A stretch of DNA of 64,000 bases from Treponema sp. Marseille-Q3903. Its GTDB lineage: Bacteria; Spirochaetota; Spirochaetia; Treponematales; Treponemataceae. Every line of letters starts with the position of its first letter. Positions within the stretch are counted from its first letter, which is position 1. The stretch covers positions 496,001-560,000 of the forward strand of contig NZ_JACSEU010000001.1 of NCBI RefSeq assembly GCF_014334335.1. The letters run 5' to 3'. Under the pieces are notes generated by a model. The model ran no database searches. It saw only the letters and a program-made list of their open reading frames with translations, and had not been told where the DNA came from. Below are positions 16,046 through 24,424 of the stretch, in pieces. A program made the position numbers and the translations under genes.

Positions 16046-18955
16046 ATGAAATTCTCAACTGATAAATACGGTGGAAAATATACTGAAAAAAACGAAACGC
16101 TGTTTACTGTCGGAAATGGTAACATCGGTATGCGTGGAGATACTGAAGAAAAGTCGCTTTCTGTTCACAAAGGTACATACATAAACGGATTTTTTGATTC
16201 TGAAACGATTCTTTACGGAGAAAACGCTTATGGATATGCAAAAAATCATCAGACAATATTAAACCTTCCCGACCCAAAACTCATAGAATTGACTGTAGAT
16301 GGCTTTCCTTTTGGGTTGGACAAAAAGCTTGGTTGTGTTTCTAACTTTAAGATGGAGCTGAATGAAGATACCGGAATTATGACTCGTGAAACCGACTGGG
16401 CTCCGCTTGGTAAAGAAAATTCTGAAAGTTCAATCAGCATTTACACAGAGCGGCTCGCCTCATTTGTGCATCCGAATTGCGCTGTTATCAAATACACCGT
16501 GACGAATACTTCGCCTAATTCCGAAGAGATTTCTATTTCATCTTTTATTGATACGTCAGTTCAAAATATTCTAGCAGAATTTGATCCGAGAAAGGGAGCT
16601 AAATTCCGCCATAAACCTTTGATTATCGACAGCTCAAACAGCGATGATGGCAAGATGACTTTTACCGCACATACTGCAAAAAGTGGATTGTATCTTGCCG
16701 GTGCTGTTGTTGCAAAAATTGAAGGTTATCAATGGACAAAATGTGAAGTACGCGATGAGTCTCCTGTCTCTATAGCAAAAATCACTCTTAAACCGGCGGA
16801 AACTTTAGTTCATTACAAATATATATGCTATGTCTGTGGAAAATCCGATAGAGACTTGCTAAAAGATGCCGTTGCCGAATGTCAATTTTTTGCTTCTGAA
16901 GGTTTTGATAAAGCGTGCGTTGAGCAAAAAAAATATCTTGATGATTTTTGGGATATCGCCGGAATTTCAATCGAAGGAGATTCTGAAAGCGAAGAAGCGC
17001 TCCGTTTTAATTTGTTTCATCTGTTGCAATCGGCAGGACGAAGCGGGAAAGTCAGCATTGCTGCTAAAGGGCTTACATCGGAAGGCTACGAAGGTCATTT
17101 TTTTTGGGATACGGAAAGCTATGTTTGCCCTGTGTTTACGTATGTCGCTCCTGAAATTGCAAGCAAGCTTCTTGAATATCGAGGAATAATACTCGACAAA
17201 GCAAGAGAACGCGCAAAAATCATGAACTTGAAAGGGGCCCTTTATCCATGGCGTACAATCGATGGAGAAGAGACAAGCGCATATTTTCCTGCCGGCACTG
17301 CACAATATCACATAAACGCTGATATTCTGTTTGCATTGAACAGATTTTTGAATGCTCATGGAGACAAAAAAATTGACGGGAAAATTGTAGAAGAGATGTT
17401 TGCAGAATCTTCGAGGATGTATCAGTCTCTTGGATCGTACAGCACTAGCGGCTTAAGTAAAGGGAAATTTGTAATCAACGATGTCACAGGTCCCGACGAA
17501 TACACTGCGGTCGTAAACAACAATGCATTTACAAACTTGATGGTTCGTGAAATTTTTGAGTTGAGCCAGGAACGTTCTGGGGCAGCTGCTACTGCCGAAG
17601 AAAAAGCAGCGTGGAAACAAACTGCCGAAAATATATATATTCCATTTGATGATAAAGAAAAAATATATCCTCAAGATGGAAGCTTTATGGAAAAAGCTGA
17701 CTGGGATTTTGAGAACACTCCGGCTTCAAATTATCCGTTGCTGCTTCACTATCATCCGCTTGTTATTTACCGTCACCGCGTGCTTAAACAGCCTGATTTA
17801 GTTCTTGCGCAATTTCTTTTGAGCGGACGTTTTTCACTTGCGGAAAAAATCAGAAACTACGAATTCTATGAAAAATACACAACGGGGGATTCTTCACTTT
17901 CTCATTGTATCATGAGCATTATGGCTGCAGAGTGCCGACAAATTCCAAAGGCGATGGACTACTTGAAAAAAACAGTTCGCATGGATATCGACGATTTAAA
18001 CGGAAACTCAAATGACGGCATTCACACAGCGTGTATGGCCGGCAGTTGGATGAGCATCGTCTATGGATTCGCAGGTTTTCACGATTACAATGGAAGATAC
18101 AGTTTTACACCGCGGCTTCCGGCTGAATGGAAAAAACTGAAATTTTCAATGACGTTAAAAGGTGGTGTGCTTGATATTTGCCTATCTCACGATGAGGCAA
18201 TTTATACTCTCCGCAGAAATTCTTTAGAAAAAATCAGTTTTTATCATTTCAACAAAGATGTCTCGCTAAATCCAGGAGAGTCAAAAGCTTTCAGAGTAAA
18301 GCCTAAATTGGAAGCTGTTTTATTTGACCTTGATGGTGTGATTACAAACACAGCGCCTCTTCATTATCGTGCATGGAAAGAAATGGCTGATAGAGAAGGT
18401 TTATTTTTTAATGAAAAGATAAACGAGCGCCTGTTGGGTATTTCGCGCGAAGATTCACTCGAAGAAATATTAAAGGCAAACGCTGTGCAATGGCCTGAAG
18501 AAAAGAAAAAAGAAATATGTGCTAAAAAAAACATGCGATATGTGGAACTTTTGCAAACGCTTACGCCTGATGATATTCTTCCGGGAATACTGTCGCTTCT
18601 TGAAGAGCTTAAAAGACGCAATATAAAAGCGTCACTCGCATCTGCAAGTAAAAACGCCGGTGCAATTGTAAATGCGCTTGGAATCTCGGAATATTTTGCA
18701 GCGATGGCTGACCCTAGTCAGGTTCAAAAATCAAAACCTGCCCCTGATATATTTTTGGATGCGGCAGAGAAGGCTGATGTTTGGTACGATAACTGCATTG
18801 GAATAGAAGATTCACAAGCCGGAATTTTTGCTCTCAACAAGGCGGGTATAAAGGCTGTAGGTATAAACAAAAACAATGAACTTGAATGCACTGATTTGCA
18901 ACTTCATTCAACAAGCGAATTGACAATAGAAACTCTGTTAAGGATGTTTGACTAG
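16046..18955 (+). CDS. Fusion of GH65 disaccharide phosphorylase and beta-phosphoglucomutase
   Basis: 969 aa, cytoplasmic. Residues 1 to ~750 are a complete GH65 phosphorylase: N-terminal beta-sandwich (TVGNGNIGMRGD), (alpha/alpha)6 barrel with AGTAQYHINADI, and the catalytic motif VTGPDEY with general acid Glu485. Residues ~757-969 are a HAD-fold beta-PGM: FDLDGVITNTAPLHYRAW with nucleophile Asp761 and acid/base Asp763, ASASKNAG, KPAPDIFLDAAE and GIEDSQAGI. GH65 enzymes split maltose, trehalose, kojibiose or nigerose with phosphate to beta-glucose-1-phosphate, which beta-PGM converts to glucose-6-phosphate. One protein thus does both steps. Which disaccharide is used cannot be read; maltose would fit the nearby GH13 enzyme. 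Last gene of the lacI operon. Confidence 0.9.
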   Translation: MKFSTDKYGGKYTEKNETLFTVGNGNIGMRGDTEEKSLSVHKGTYINGFFDSETILYGENAYGYAKNHQTILNLPDPKLIELTVDGFPFGLDKKLGCVSNFKMELNEDTGIMTRETDWAPLGKENSESSISIYTERLASFVHPNCAVIKYTVTNTSPNSEEISISSFIDTSVQNILAEFDPRKGAKFRHKPLIIDSSNSDDGKMTFTAHTAKSGLYLAGAVVAKIEGYQWTKCEVRDESPVSIAKITLKPAETLVHYKYICYVCGKSDRDLLKDAVAECQFFASEGFDKACVEQKKYLDDFWDIAGISIEGDSESEEALRFNLFHLLQSAGRSGKVSIAAKGLTSEGYEGHFFWDTESYVCPVFTYVAPEIASKLLEYRGIILDKARERAKIMNLKGALYPWRTIDGEETSAYFPAGTAQYHINADILFALNRFLNAHGDKKIDGKIVEEMFAESSRMYQSLGSYSTSGLSKGKFVINDVTGPDEYTAVVNNNAFTNLMVREIFELSQERSGAAATAEEKAAWKQTAENIYIPFDDKEKIYPQDGSFMEKADWDFENTPASNYPLLLHYHPLVIYRHRVLKQPDLVLAQFLLSGRFSLAEKIRNYEFYEKYTTGDSSLSHCIMSIMAAECRQIPKAMDYLKKTVRMDIDDLNGNSNDGIHTACMAGSWMSIVYGFAGFHDYNGRYSFTPRLPAEWKKLKFSMTLKGGVLDICLSHDEAIYTLRRNSLEKISFYHFNKDVSLNPGESKAFRVKPKLEAVLFDLDGVITNTAPLHYRAWKEMADREGLFFNEKINERLLGISREDSLEEILKANAVQWPEEKKKEICAKKNMRYVELLQTLTPDDILPGILSLLEELKRRNIKASLASASKNAGAIVNALGISEYFAAMADPSQVQKSKPAPDIFLDAAEKADVWYDNCIGIEDSQAGIFALNKAGIKAVGINKNNELECTDLQLHSTSELTIETLLRMFD

Positions 18956-19036
18956 GTTCTTATCTTGATGCTGTGATTTTTATGGGGCAGTTGAACGGCT
19001 TGTTTTGCTGTCTGATAGGCTGTTAATGATTGTGCG

Positions 19037-19363
19037 TTATAAAATTCTTATCAGAACCATATAACATATAGTGCCTGCGATTATTGAAATATACATGTTT
19101 TTTCGAACTGCCTGAAGAATTACGACAAGAAGACTTGCCGACATTTCTGCAATCCCGAAAGGTTTGCTCGCAAAATCAGTGTTGCGAAGACAGTAGATTA
19201 CAAGAATTGTCATTATAGATGGCGGCAAAAATCGTTCAAGGTACTTTATAACTTTAGGCAGAGGACGATTTCCAAAGATGATGAACGGAGCGGAGCGGAT
19301 TGCAATTGTGACAAGTGCGACCGTCGCTATTGCAATGAATGGATAAAGTTCGTTATTGCGCAT
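19037..19363 (-). CDS. azlD: AzlD family branched-chain amino acid export subunit
   Basis: 108 aa, four hydrophobic segments and the AzlD motifs TIAIRSAPFIIFGNRPLPKV and FLPPSIMTILVIYCL. AzlD is the small partner of AzlC in export of branched-chain amino acids and analogues. Its frame is intact, and ATG overlaps the remnant azlC stop (ATGCGCAATAA), the normal coupled arrangement. Because azlC is broken here, azlD probably has no working partner unless a second azlC exists. Confidence 0.85.
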   Translation of the reverse strand: MRNNELYPFIAIATVALVTIAIRSAPFIIFGNRPLPKVIKYLERFLPPSIMTILVIYCLRNTDFASKPFGIAEMSASLLVVILQAVRKNMYISIIAGTICYMVLIRIL

Positions 19364-19774
19364 TTTGGGTTTTCCCCGAAGTTTCTTTTGGAGCTTCCTT
19401 CAACAATCTTTTATCGCTTAAAGAAATGTGCTTATTTAATATGATAAGCAAATATGATGCTTCCTAGAAAGCAACCTGAAACCCAGTAGCACTGATTGAG
19501 GAGTGAAATCAAAAAGGCTGCTTTGTCCATAGAAAAGATGTCGAGCGTTTACAAAAAAAGCCATTACTGCCAGCGTGATGATTGAAGTGTGGGAAACCAT
19601 CAGCGGAATCATCACAAACTGCATTGATCCGGCATAAACAAATATAGAAGATAAAAGAGAAATCGTAGTTCCATATCCTGAATTGATCATCAAAATCCCA
19701 AAAGCGATGCCCAAAAATATGTAGGCGACAAAGATTGGGAAAGTGTGTTTTAGCGCAAATTTAAATTCTTTCAC
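19353..19774 (-). pseudogene. azlC: Decayed azlC (internal deletions and frameshift)
   Basis: From GTG 19774 the first ~83 residues are good AzlC (FAYIFLGIAFGILMINSGYG...FFVNARHLFYG). The frame then shifts: in the next frame the conserved later segment FLISLLNQCYWVSGCFLGSI continues directly, so roughly 35 residues are missing. That frame stops at TAA after FAYHIK. A further frame encodes a 24-residue hydrophilic tail ending in TAA at 19355-19353, overlapping azlD, so another ~70 residues are gone. Intact AzlC is about 230 aa. The remnants in the right order show a recently degraded gene rather than a short functional one. Confidence 0.8.
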
Positions 19775-19865
19775 AAGTAAAATCTAATATTTTTTGATAT
19801 TTTTTTAAATTAAGGAAATCGGGAGAGAAAATATAAAAATTTCCCTATCTATTTCGCAATCGCCA

Positions 19866-19894
19866 TTGTTTTTTGATGTCAATCATTTTATAAT
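19866..19894 (+). promoter_or_regulatory. Promoter of the LPP20-like lipoprotein gene
   Basis: TTGTTT (19866-19871), 17 bp, TATAAT (19889-19894); SD AAGGAG lies before ATG 19933. Confidence 0.6.
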
Positions 19895-19932
19895 TTTAAA
19901 TATCAGTTTAAAACTTTAAGGAGTGAACCGAA

Positions 19933-20637
19933 ATGAAAAAAAATGTCATTGTTTTGTCAGTTTTATCAGCGTTGCTTGTAACGTTAAGTTTTTCTTGTGC
20001 GTCAAAAGGGATGCAAGGTAGCGGTGTTGAACTGAATACCAATAAACCTGTCATCATCGATTACAAAGGAGCTGCGTTTGGTGCTGATATCCCCGGTTGG
20101 GTTTTAGATGCAGCGAACGGAGATACTAAAAACGTTGCAAAAGCTTTGAAGCTAAATAAACAGAAAGTTTGGATTTTGCAGAATACAGGCGATAATCTTG
20201 ATGTTCTTAAGCTGTGGACAGACCAGGTAGATGGACGTGCTCAGATTTCAAGCGGAATTGAACAGACTGTCGGTGATTTAATAACTGCTGAGTTGAAAGG
20301 CAGGCAGATAGGAACGACAGAAATCGACAAATTCGTAGATGAATTTTCAACACGCATGACAAATGTCACTTTGCAGGGGCTTAATAAAGTTACTGATTAT
20401 TGGACAAAGACAAAAACTCTAAAATCAGGTCTTAAAAAAGCTAAATCAGATGATGATTACGTATATGCATATACTTATCTCGTTGTGTTTTCAATGGATG
20501 AAGCTGTATACGAAAAACAGTTGAATACTGCGCTGAATGATATCGACACAAATAACGAACAGTCGGCATTGCTGCGTGACATTGTCACTTCAAAATTAAA
20601 AGAGAGAACAGATATTTTTACTGCCGGAAACGATTAA
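19933..20637 (+). CDS. LPP20-like lipoprotein
   Basis: 234 aa with a lipoprotein signal and lipobox LSFSC at ~22. The mature start IPGWVLDAANGD and the following alpha/beta region, with a helix pair near residues 80-120 (QISSGIEQTVGDLITAELKG), resemble LPP20-type lipoproteins of spirochaetes and other Gram-negative bacteria. Function in that group is not well defined; a surface or periplasmic structural role is likely. It is monocistronic: own promoter upstream, terminator-like hairpin 30 bases after the stop. The family call is moderate. Confidence 0.6.
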   Translation: MKKNVIVLSVLSALLVTLSFSCASKGMQGSGVELNTNKPVIIDYKGAAFGADIPGWVLDAANGDTKNVAKALKLNKQKVWILQNTGDNLDVLKLWTDQVDGRAQISSGIEQTVGDLITAELKGRQIGTTEIDKFVDEFSTRMTNVTLQGLNKVTDYWTKTKTLKSGLKKAKSDDDYVYAYTYLVVFSMDEAVYEKQLNTALNDIDTNNEQSALLRDIVTSKLKERTDIFTAGND

Positions 20638-20666
20638 ATATCATTTCTGCCTGCACGGCTCTTACA

Positions 20667-20729
20667 AAGTGGTGAAATACGGACGCAAATGGTACAAAAG
20701 CAAGGTTCACCACTTGAATATTTTTTTTA
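20667..20729 (+). terminator. Terminator-like hairpin upstream of tuf leader
   Basis: A 10-bp stem AAGTGGTGAA (20667-20676)/TTCACCACTT (20706-20715) with a 29-base loop and a downstream run of eight Ts. The tuf promoter -35 starts within its 3' arm. Confidence 0.65.
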
Positions 20730-20742
20730 TAAATTGTATAAC
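20714..20742 (+). promoter_or_regulatory. Promoter of the tuf leader
   Basis: TTGAAT (20714-20719), 17 bp, TATAAC (20737-20742), placing the start near 20749, about 450 bases before tuf. The -35 and spacing match the rpsL promoter. Confidence 0.6.
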
Positions 20743-20748
20743 ATTAGA

Positions 20749-21197
20749 ACTTGACTGTTTTTAACAAGGCAGTATTGGGTTCTTTGAGATTCAGGCAAAC
20801 TTTATAAAAGTTTGGTAACACCGTAAAGTTAATCAGAAATGATTTTCAGGTGGATACGACCCATCGAGTTGGTTGATCATTGCCGTCGGTAATGATTATT
20901 GAAGAAGACTGATTTGGGTTTCTGGAATGTCTGAATAGACAAAACTCGAACAATACCAAACCAGTTGTCAGAGCGGATGATAGCGATCGGTGGTACCGAG
21001 TTACACATTTCGAATTTTATGAAATGTGATGAATTACAATTCTTACTCGTTTTCTATCAATCATTATCTTCTCATTAAAATATTGTGTCTGCGAATACAA
21101 TAAATCCTTGGTAAAAGGGTTTGTGTATTCTGGCTTAAAGTGCAACACATAAAAATAAGTATGTCGGATTAAAAGAGTTTCCGGCAAGGAGAAAAAC
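20749..21197 (+). ncRNA. Long structured 5' leader RNA upstream of tuf (candidate regulatory RNA)
   Basis: No protein, tRNA, tmRNA, RNase P or SRP RNA is recognisable here. Hairpins read directly: CAAACTTT/AAAGTTTG (20796-20814); AATCA-GAAA-TGATT with a GNRA loop (20831-20844); a 10-bp stem with three-base loop (20875-20884 with 20888-20897); and GTCT-GAAT-AGAC (20929-20940), enclosed by an imperfect stem 20909-20917/20956-20964. Further hairpins are CACATTTC/GAAATGTG (21004-21028), AAATCCTT/AAGGGTTT (21102-21122) and GTCGGA/TCCGGC (21164-21185), the last just before the tuf SD AAGGAG. It may be one long leader or a separate RNA plus a shorter leader. Confidence 0.5.
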
Positions 21198-22382
21198 ATG
21201 GCAAAGGAGAAGTTCGTCCGAACTAAACCTCACATGAACGTTGGTACTATTGGTCACGTAGACCATGGTAAGACTACACTTTCAGCAGCTATCACTACAT
21301 ATTGTGGAAACAAATATGGTGATAAAGTTCTTAAGTACGATGAAATTGATAACGCTCCTGAAGAAAAGGAACGCGGTATTACAATCAATACTCGTCACTT
21401 GGAATATCAGTCAGCAAAGAGACACTATGCTCATATCGACTGTCCGGGACACGCTGACTACATCAAAAACATGATTACTGGTGCTGCACAGATGGATGGT
21501 GCTATCCTCGTAGTTTCAGCTCCGGATTCAGTTATGCCACAGACACGTGAACACTTGTTGCTTGCTCGTCAGGTTGGTGTACCAAAAATCATCGTATTCT
21601 TGAACAAAGTTGATATGGTTGATGACCCTGATCTTCTTGAACTTGTAGTAGAAGAAGTAAAAGATACTATTAAGGAATACGGATTCTCTGAAGATACTCC
21701 AATCATCAAAGGTTCTGCATTTAAAGCATTGAACGACCCAACTCCAGAAAATACAGCTTGTATCGAAGAGTTGCTCGAAGCAATGGATACATGGTTCGAT
21801 GACCCTATCCGTGATGAACAGAAACCGTTCTTGATGCCTATTGAAGACATCTTCACAATTTCAGGACGTGGTACTGTAGTAACAGGTAAGATTGAACGCG
21901 GTGTTGTAAATATGAACGATGCTGTTCAGATTGTAGGTATCCGCCCAACTGTTGATACTACGGTAACTGGTATCGAAATGTTCCAGAAGACACTTGATAC
22001 AGGTATGGCTGGTGATAACGTTGGTATCTTGCTCCGTGGTGTTGAAAAGAAAGATGTTGTACGTGGACAGGTTTTAGCTAAGCCAAATTCAATCACACCT
22101 CATACAAAATTCGAAGCACAGATTTATGTACTTTCACAGGAAGAAGGTGGACGACATTCTCCATTCTTCTCAGGATATCGCCCACAGTTCTACTTCAGAA
22201 CTACAGATATCACAGGTACAATCGAGCTTGAACCGGGTACAGACATGGTAAAACCTGGCGACAACGTAAAAGTTATCGGTGAATTGATTCACCCAATCGC
22301 TATGGACGAAGGTCTTAAACTCGCTATCCGTGAAGGCGGTCACACAATCGCTTCTGGACAGGTAACAAAAATTCTTCAGTAG
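21198..22382 (+). CDS. tuf: Elongation factor Tu
   Basis: EF-Tu, 394 aa, delivers aminoacyl-tRNA to the ribosome. The GTPase motifs are complete: [10 protein letters not shown] (G1), RGITINTRH (G2), DCPGHADY (G3) and NKVD (G4), followed by domains 2 and 3 ([27 protein letters not shown]). SD CAAGGAG is eight bases from ATG. It heads the S10 cluster rather than following fusA and is preceded by a long structured leader. A 15-bp hairpin separates it from rpsJ. Confidence 0.98.
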   Translation: MAKEKFVRTKPHMNVGTIGHVDHGKTTLSAAITTYCGNKYGDKVLKYDEIDNAPEEKERGITINTRHLEYQSAKRHYAHIDCPGHADYIKNMITGAAQMDGAILVVSAPDSVMPQTREHLLLARQVGVPKIIVFLNKVDMVDDPDLLELVVEEVKDTIKEYGFSEDTPIIKGSAFKALNDPTPENTACIEELLEAMDTWFDDPIRDEQKPFLMPIEDIFTISGRGTVVTGKIERGVVNMNDAVQIVGIRPTVDTTVTGIEMFQKTLDTGMAGDNVGILLRGVEKKDVVRGQVLAKPNSITPHTKFEAQIYVLSQEEGGRHSPFFSGYRPQFYFRTTDITGTIELEPGTDMVKPGDNVKVIGELIHPIAMDEGLKLAIREGGHTIASGQVTKILQ

Positions 22383-22390
22383 TTAAAAGA

Positions 22391-22438
22391 TTTTCAAACA
22401 GATGGAGCTTGTCTTTTATAAGCCCATCTGTTTGAAAA
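22391..22438 (+). promoter_or_regulatory. Intercistronic hairpin tuf-rpsJ ending at the SD
   Basis: A perfect 15-bp stem (22391-22405 with 22424-22438) with extra inner pairs. The 3' arm touches the rpsJ SD (AAAAGGAG) and no T tract follows. It is more likely a processing or translational-control element than a full terminator. Confidence 0.6.
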
Positions 22439-22451
22439 GGAGTAAAATTAA

Positions 22452-22760
22452 ATGGCTAATGGAAAAATTCGTGTCAGACTGCGAGCATTTGATGTAGAGT
22501 TGATCGACCAGAGTGCAAAAGCCATCGTGCAGACTGTACAGAAAGCGGGAGCAACCGTTTCGGGTCCAATCCCCCTTCCAACAAGAATTAATAAGGTAAC
22601 TGTATTGCGTTCGCCACACGTAAATAAAAAATCACGTGAACAGTTTGAAATGCGTACACATAAACGTCTTATTGACATTATGAATCCTACTAAAGAAGTT
22701 ATGGATTCTTTGATGAAGCTTGAACTTCCTGCCGGTGTTGATGTAGTTATCACACAGTAG
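22452..22760 (+). CDS. rpsJ: 30S ribosomal protein S10
   Basis: S10 (NusE), 102 aa, of the small-subunit head and the NusB antitermination complex. It shows [21 protein letters not shown], the [30 protein letters not shown] loop region, and PAGVDVVI at the end. First ribosomal-protein gene of the S10 operon, with the SD AAGGAG adjacent to the intercistronic hairpin. Followed by an 82-base spacer before rplC. Confidence 0.98.
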   Translation: MANGKIRVRLRAFDVELIDQSAKAIVQTVQKAGATVSGPIPLPTRINKVTVLRSPHVNKKSREQFEMRTHKRLIDIMNPTKEVMDSLMKLELPAGVDVVITQ

Positions 22761-22842
22761 TGAAAAATATGGGTAAAATGCCCAAAAACAATGGTACGGT
22801 CCCTCTGGATTTGGGATGGCGGCCAAAATAGGAGATATCAGA

Positions 22843-23463
22843 ATGAAAGGTCTGATTGCAAAAAAAATTGGTATGACACAGATATTCGATGAAAGCGGTA
22901 ATCTGACACCAGTAACCGTAATCCAGGTCGAGCCAAATGTTGTCGTTGCCAAAAAATCAAAGGAAAAATGCGGATATGATGCAGTTGTTCTTGGTTTAGA
23001 AGATATTAAAACTTCAAGAGCAAACAAGCCATATGCCGGACAGTTTCCAGAAAACATTAATCCAAAGCGCCACTTGAAAGAGTTTCGCGACTTTGAAAAA
23101 GAAGTTAATGTTGGAGACGCTGTTGGTCTTGAGCTTTTTGACGGCGTACGTTTCGTAGATGTAACTGCTACTTCAAAAGGTAAAGGTTTTCAGGGTGTTA
23201 TGAAGAGATGGGGTTTCCATGGTGGTCGTGCTACTCATGGTTCTAAATTCCATCGTGAACCGGGTGGAACAGGAGAATGTACTACACCGGGACACTCATT
23301 TAAGAACATTAAATTGCCGGGACACATGGGATTTAGAAGAGTTACTGTTCAAAATCTCAAAGTCGTAAAAATTGATCCAGAACTTAAAGTTGTTATGGTT
23401 CGTGGTGCTGTTCCTGGTGCTAGAGACTGTACACTCATAGTGAAGTCCGCAGTAAAGAGATAA
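22843..23463 (+). CDS. rplC: 50S ribosomal protein L3
   Basis: L3, 206 aa, early 23S rRNA assembly protein. Start at ATG 22843 (MKGLIAKKIGMTQIF), supported by TAGGAG; an in-frame ATG at 22816 would add nine atypical residues. The conserved central loop (GGRATHGSKFHREPGGTGECTTPG) is present. The spacer from rpsJ contains a small TCCC/GGGA hairpin. Confidence 0.97.
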   Translation: MKGLIAKKIGMTQIFDESGNLTPVTVIQVEPNVVVAKKSKEKCGYDAVVLGLEDIKTSRANKPYAGQFPENINPKRHLKEFRDFEKEVNVGDAVGLELFDGVRFVDVTATSKGKGFQGVMKRWGFHGGRATHGSKFHREPGGTGECTTPGHSFKNIKLPGHMGFRRVTVQNLKVVKIDPELKVVMVRGAVPGARDCTLIVKSAVKR

Positions 23464-23474
23464 GGAGATAGAAT

Positions 23475-24113
23475 ATGGAAAAGAAAGTATATTCAACTTC
23501 TGGAAAAGAACTGCGTACAATCACTCTCGATGATAAAGTATTCGGTCTTCCAATAAATGATGACGTAATTTATTACGCTATTACAAACGAGTTAGCTAAC
23601 AGACGTGTCGGTACTGCTTGTACAAAAACACGTGCAGAAGTTCACGGTACAAACAATAAACCTTACAAACAGAAGGGTACCGGTAACGCTCGTCGCGGTG
23701 ATGTTAAATCTCCGATTATGGTTGGCGGTGGTATCACTTTCGGTCCAAAACCAAGAGATTTTAGCTACTCAATTCCTAAGAAAGCAAAAAGACTTGCTAT
23801 GAAGTCAATCCTTTCTGCACATGCACAGGGTGATAGGCTGACTGTTGTTGAAGATTTTACTGTTGAAAGCGGTAAAACAAAGGATTTGGTTGCAATTCTC
23901 AACAATTTTGCAAAAGGTGAAAGAACCGTGCTGATTTTAAAAGATGACGACGCAAAGATTAAACGGGCAGGACGCAATATTCCTAACCTTTCATTCCTTG
24001 CTTACAATCGTCTTGAAGCACATGATTTATTCTACGGAAGAAAAGTGATCATCCTTGAATCTGCAGTAAAAAATCTTTCCGAGTTCTATGCTGAAGATAA
24101 GGAGGCTAAATAA
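23475..24113 (+). CDS. rplD: 50S ribosomal protein L4
   Basis: L4, 212 aa, lines the peptide exit tunnel. The tunnel loop with KPYKQKGTGNARRGD is intact. In some bacteria L4 autoregulates the S10 operon; whether it does so here is not visible. SD AAGGAG precedes ATG. The stop overlaps the rplW start (TAATG). Confidence 0.97.
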   Translation: MEKKVYSTSGKELRTITLDDKVFGLPINDDVIYYAITNELANRRVGTACTKTRAEVHGTNNKPYKQKGTGNARRGDVKSPIMVGGGITFGPKPRDFSYSIPKKAKRLAMKSILSAHAQGDRLTVVEDFTVESGKTKDLVAILNNFAKGERTVLILKDDDAKIKRAGRNIPNLSFLAYNRLEAHDLFYGRKVIILESAVKNLSEFYAEDKEAK

Positions 24114-24397
24114 TGAAATATGAAGATATTCTTATTAGGCCTGTTGTTTCTGAAAAAGCGAGCATGTTGCGTGAACAGAATAAATATGTATTTATAGTTC
24201 ACCCTGATGCTACAAAAACACAGATAAAAGAAGCTGTTGCAAGCTTGTTTAAAGTAAAAGTAGTTGATTGCACAACAATGAATGTGCTTGGAAAAATGAA
24301 ACGACTTCGTGGTAAACCGGGTCGTACGGCATCTTATAAAAAAGCTGTAGTGCGTGTCGCTGAAGGCGAGTCTATTGCGGCTTTTGAAGGTGTTTAA
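24113..24397 (+). CDS. rplW: 50S ribosomal protein L23
   Basis: L23, 94 aa, at the tunnel exit, where it is the docking site for trigger factor and SRP. Family signature IRPVVSEKASML...NKYVFIVHPDATKTQIKEAV and the RGKPGRTASYKKAVV loop. Its first base is the last base of the rplD stop, so translation is coupled. Confidence 0.97.
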   Translation: MKYEDILIRPVVSEKASMLREQNKYVFIVHPDATKTQIKEAVASLFKVKVVDCTTMNVLGKMKRLRGKPGRTASYKKAVVRVAEGESIAAFEGV

Positions 24398-24424
24398 GAC
24401 CGGTAGAAATTAAGGGGATATAAA

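Noticed and set aside
20638-21197. tRNA, tmRNA, RNase P, SRP or 6S RNA upstream of tuf
   Set aside because: I looked for the TpsiC arm, the tmRNA ends, the RNase P GAGGAAAGTCC core and the SRP tetraloop region and found none; a 6S-like single long hairpin was not evident either.
21017-21199. A 60-codon - strand frame in the tuf leader
   Set aside because: Overlaps the tuf start and several hairpins; no start signals; composition follows the RNA structure.
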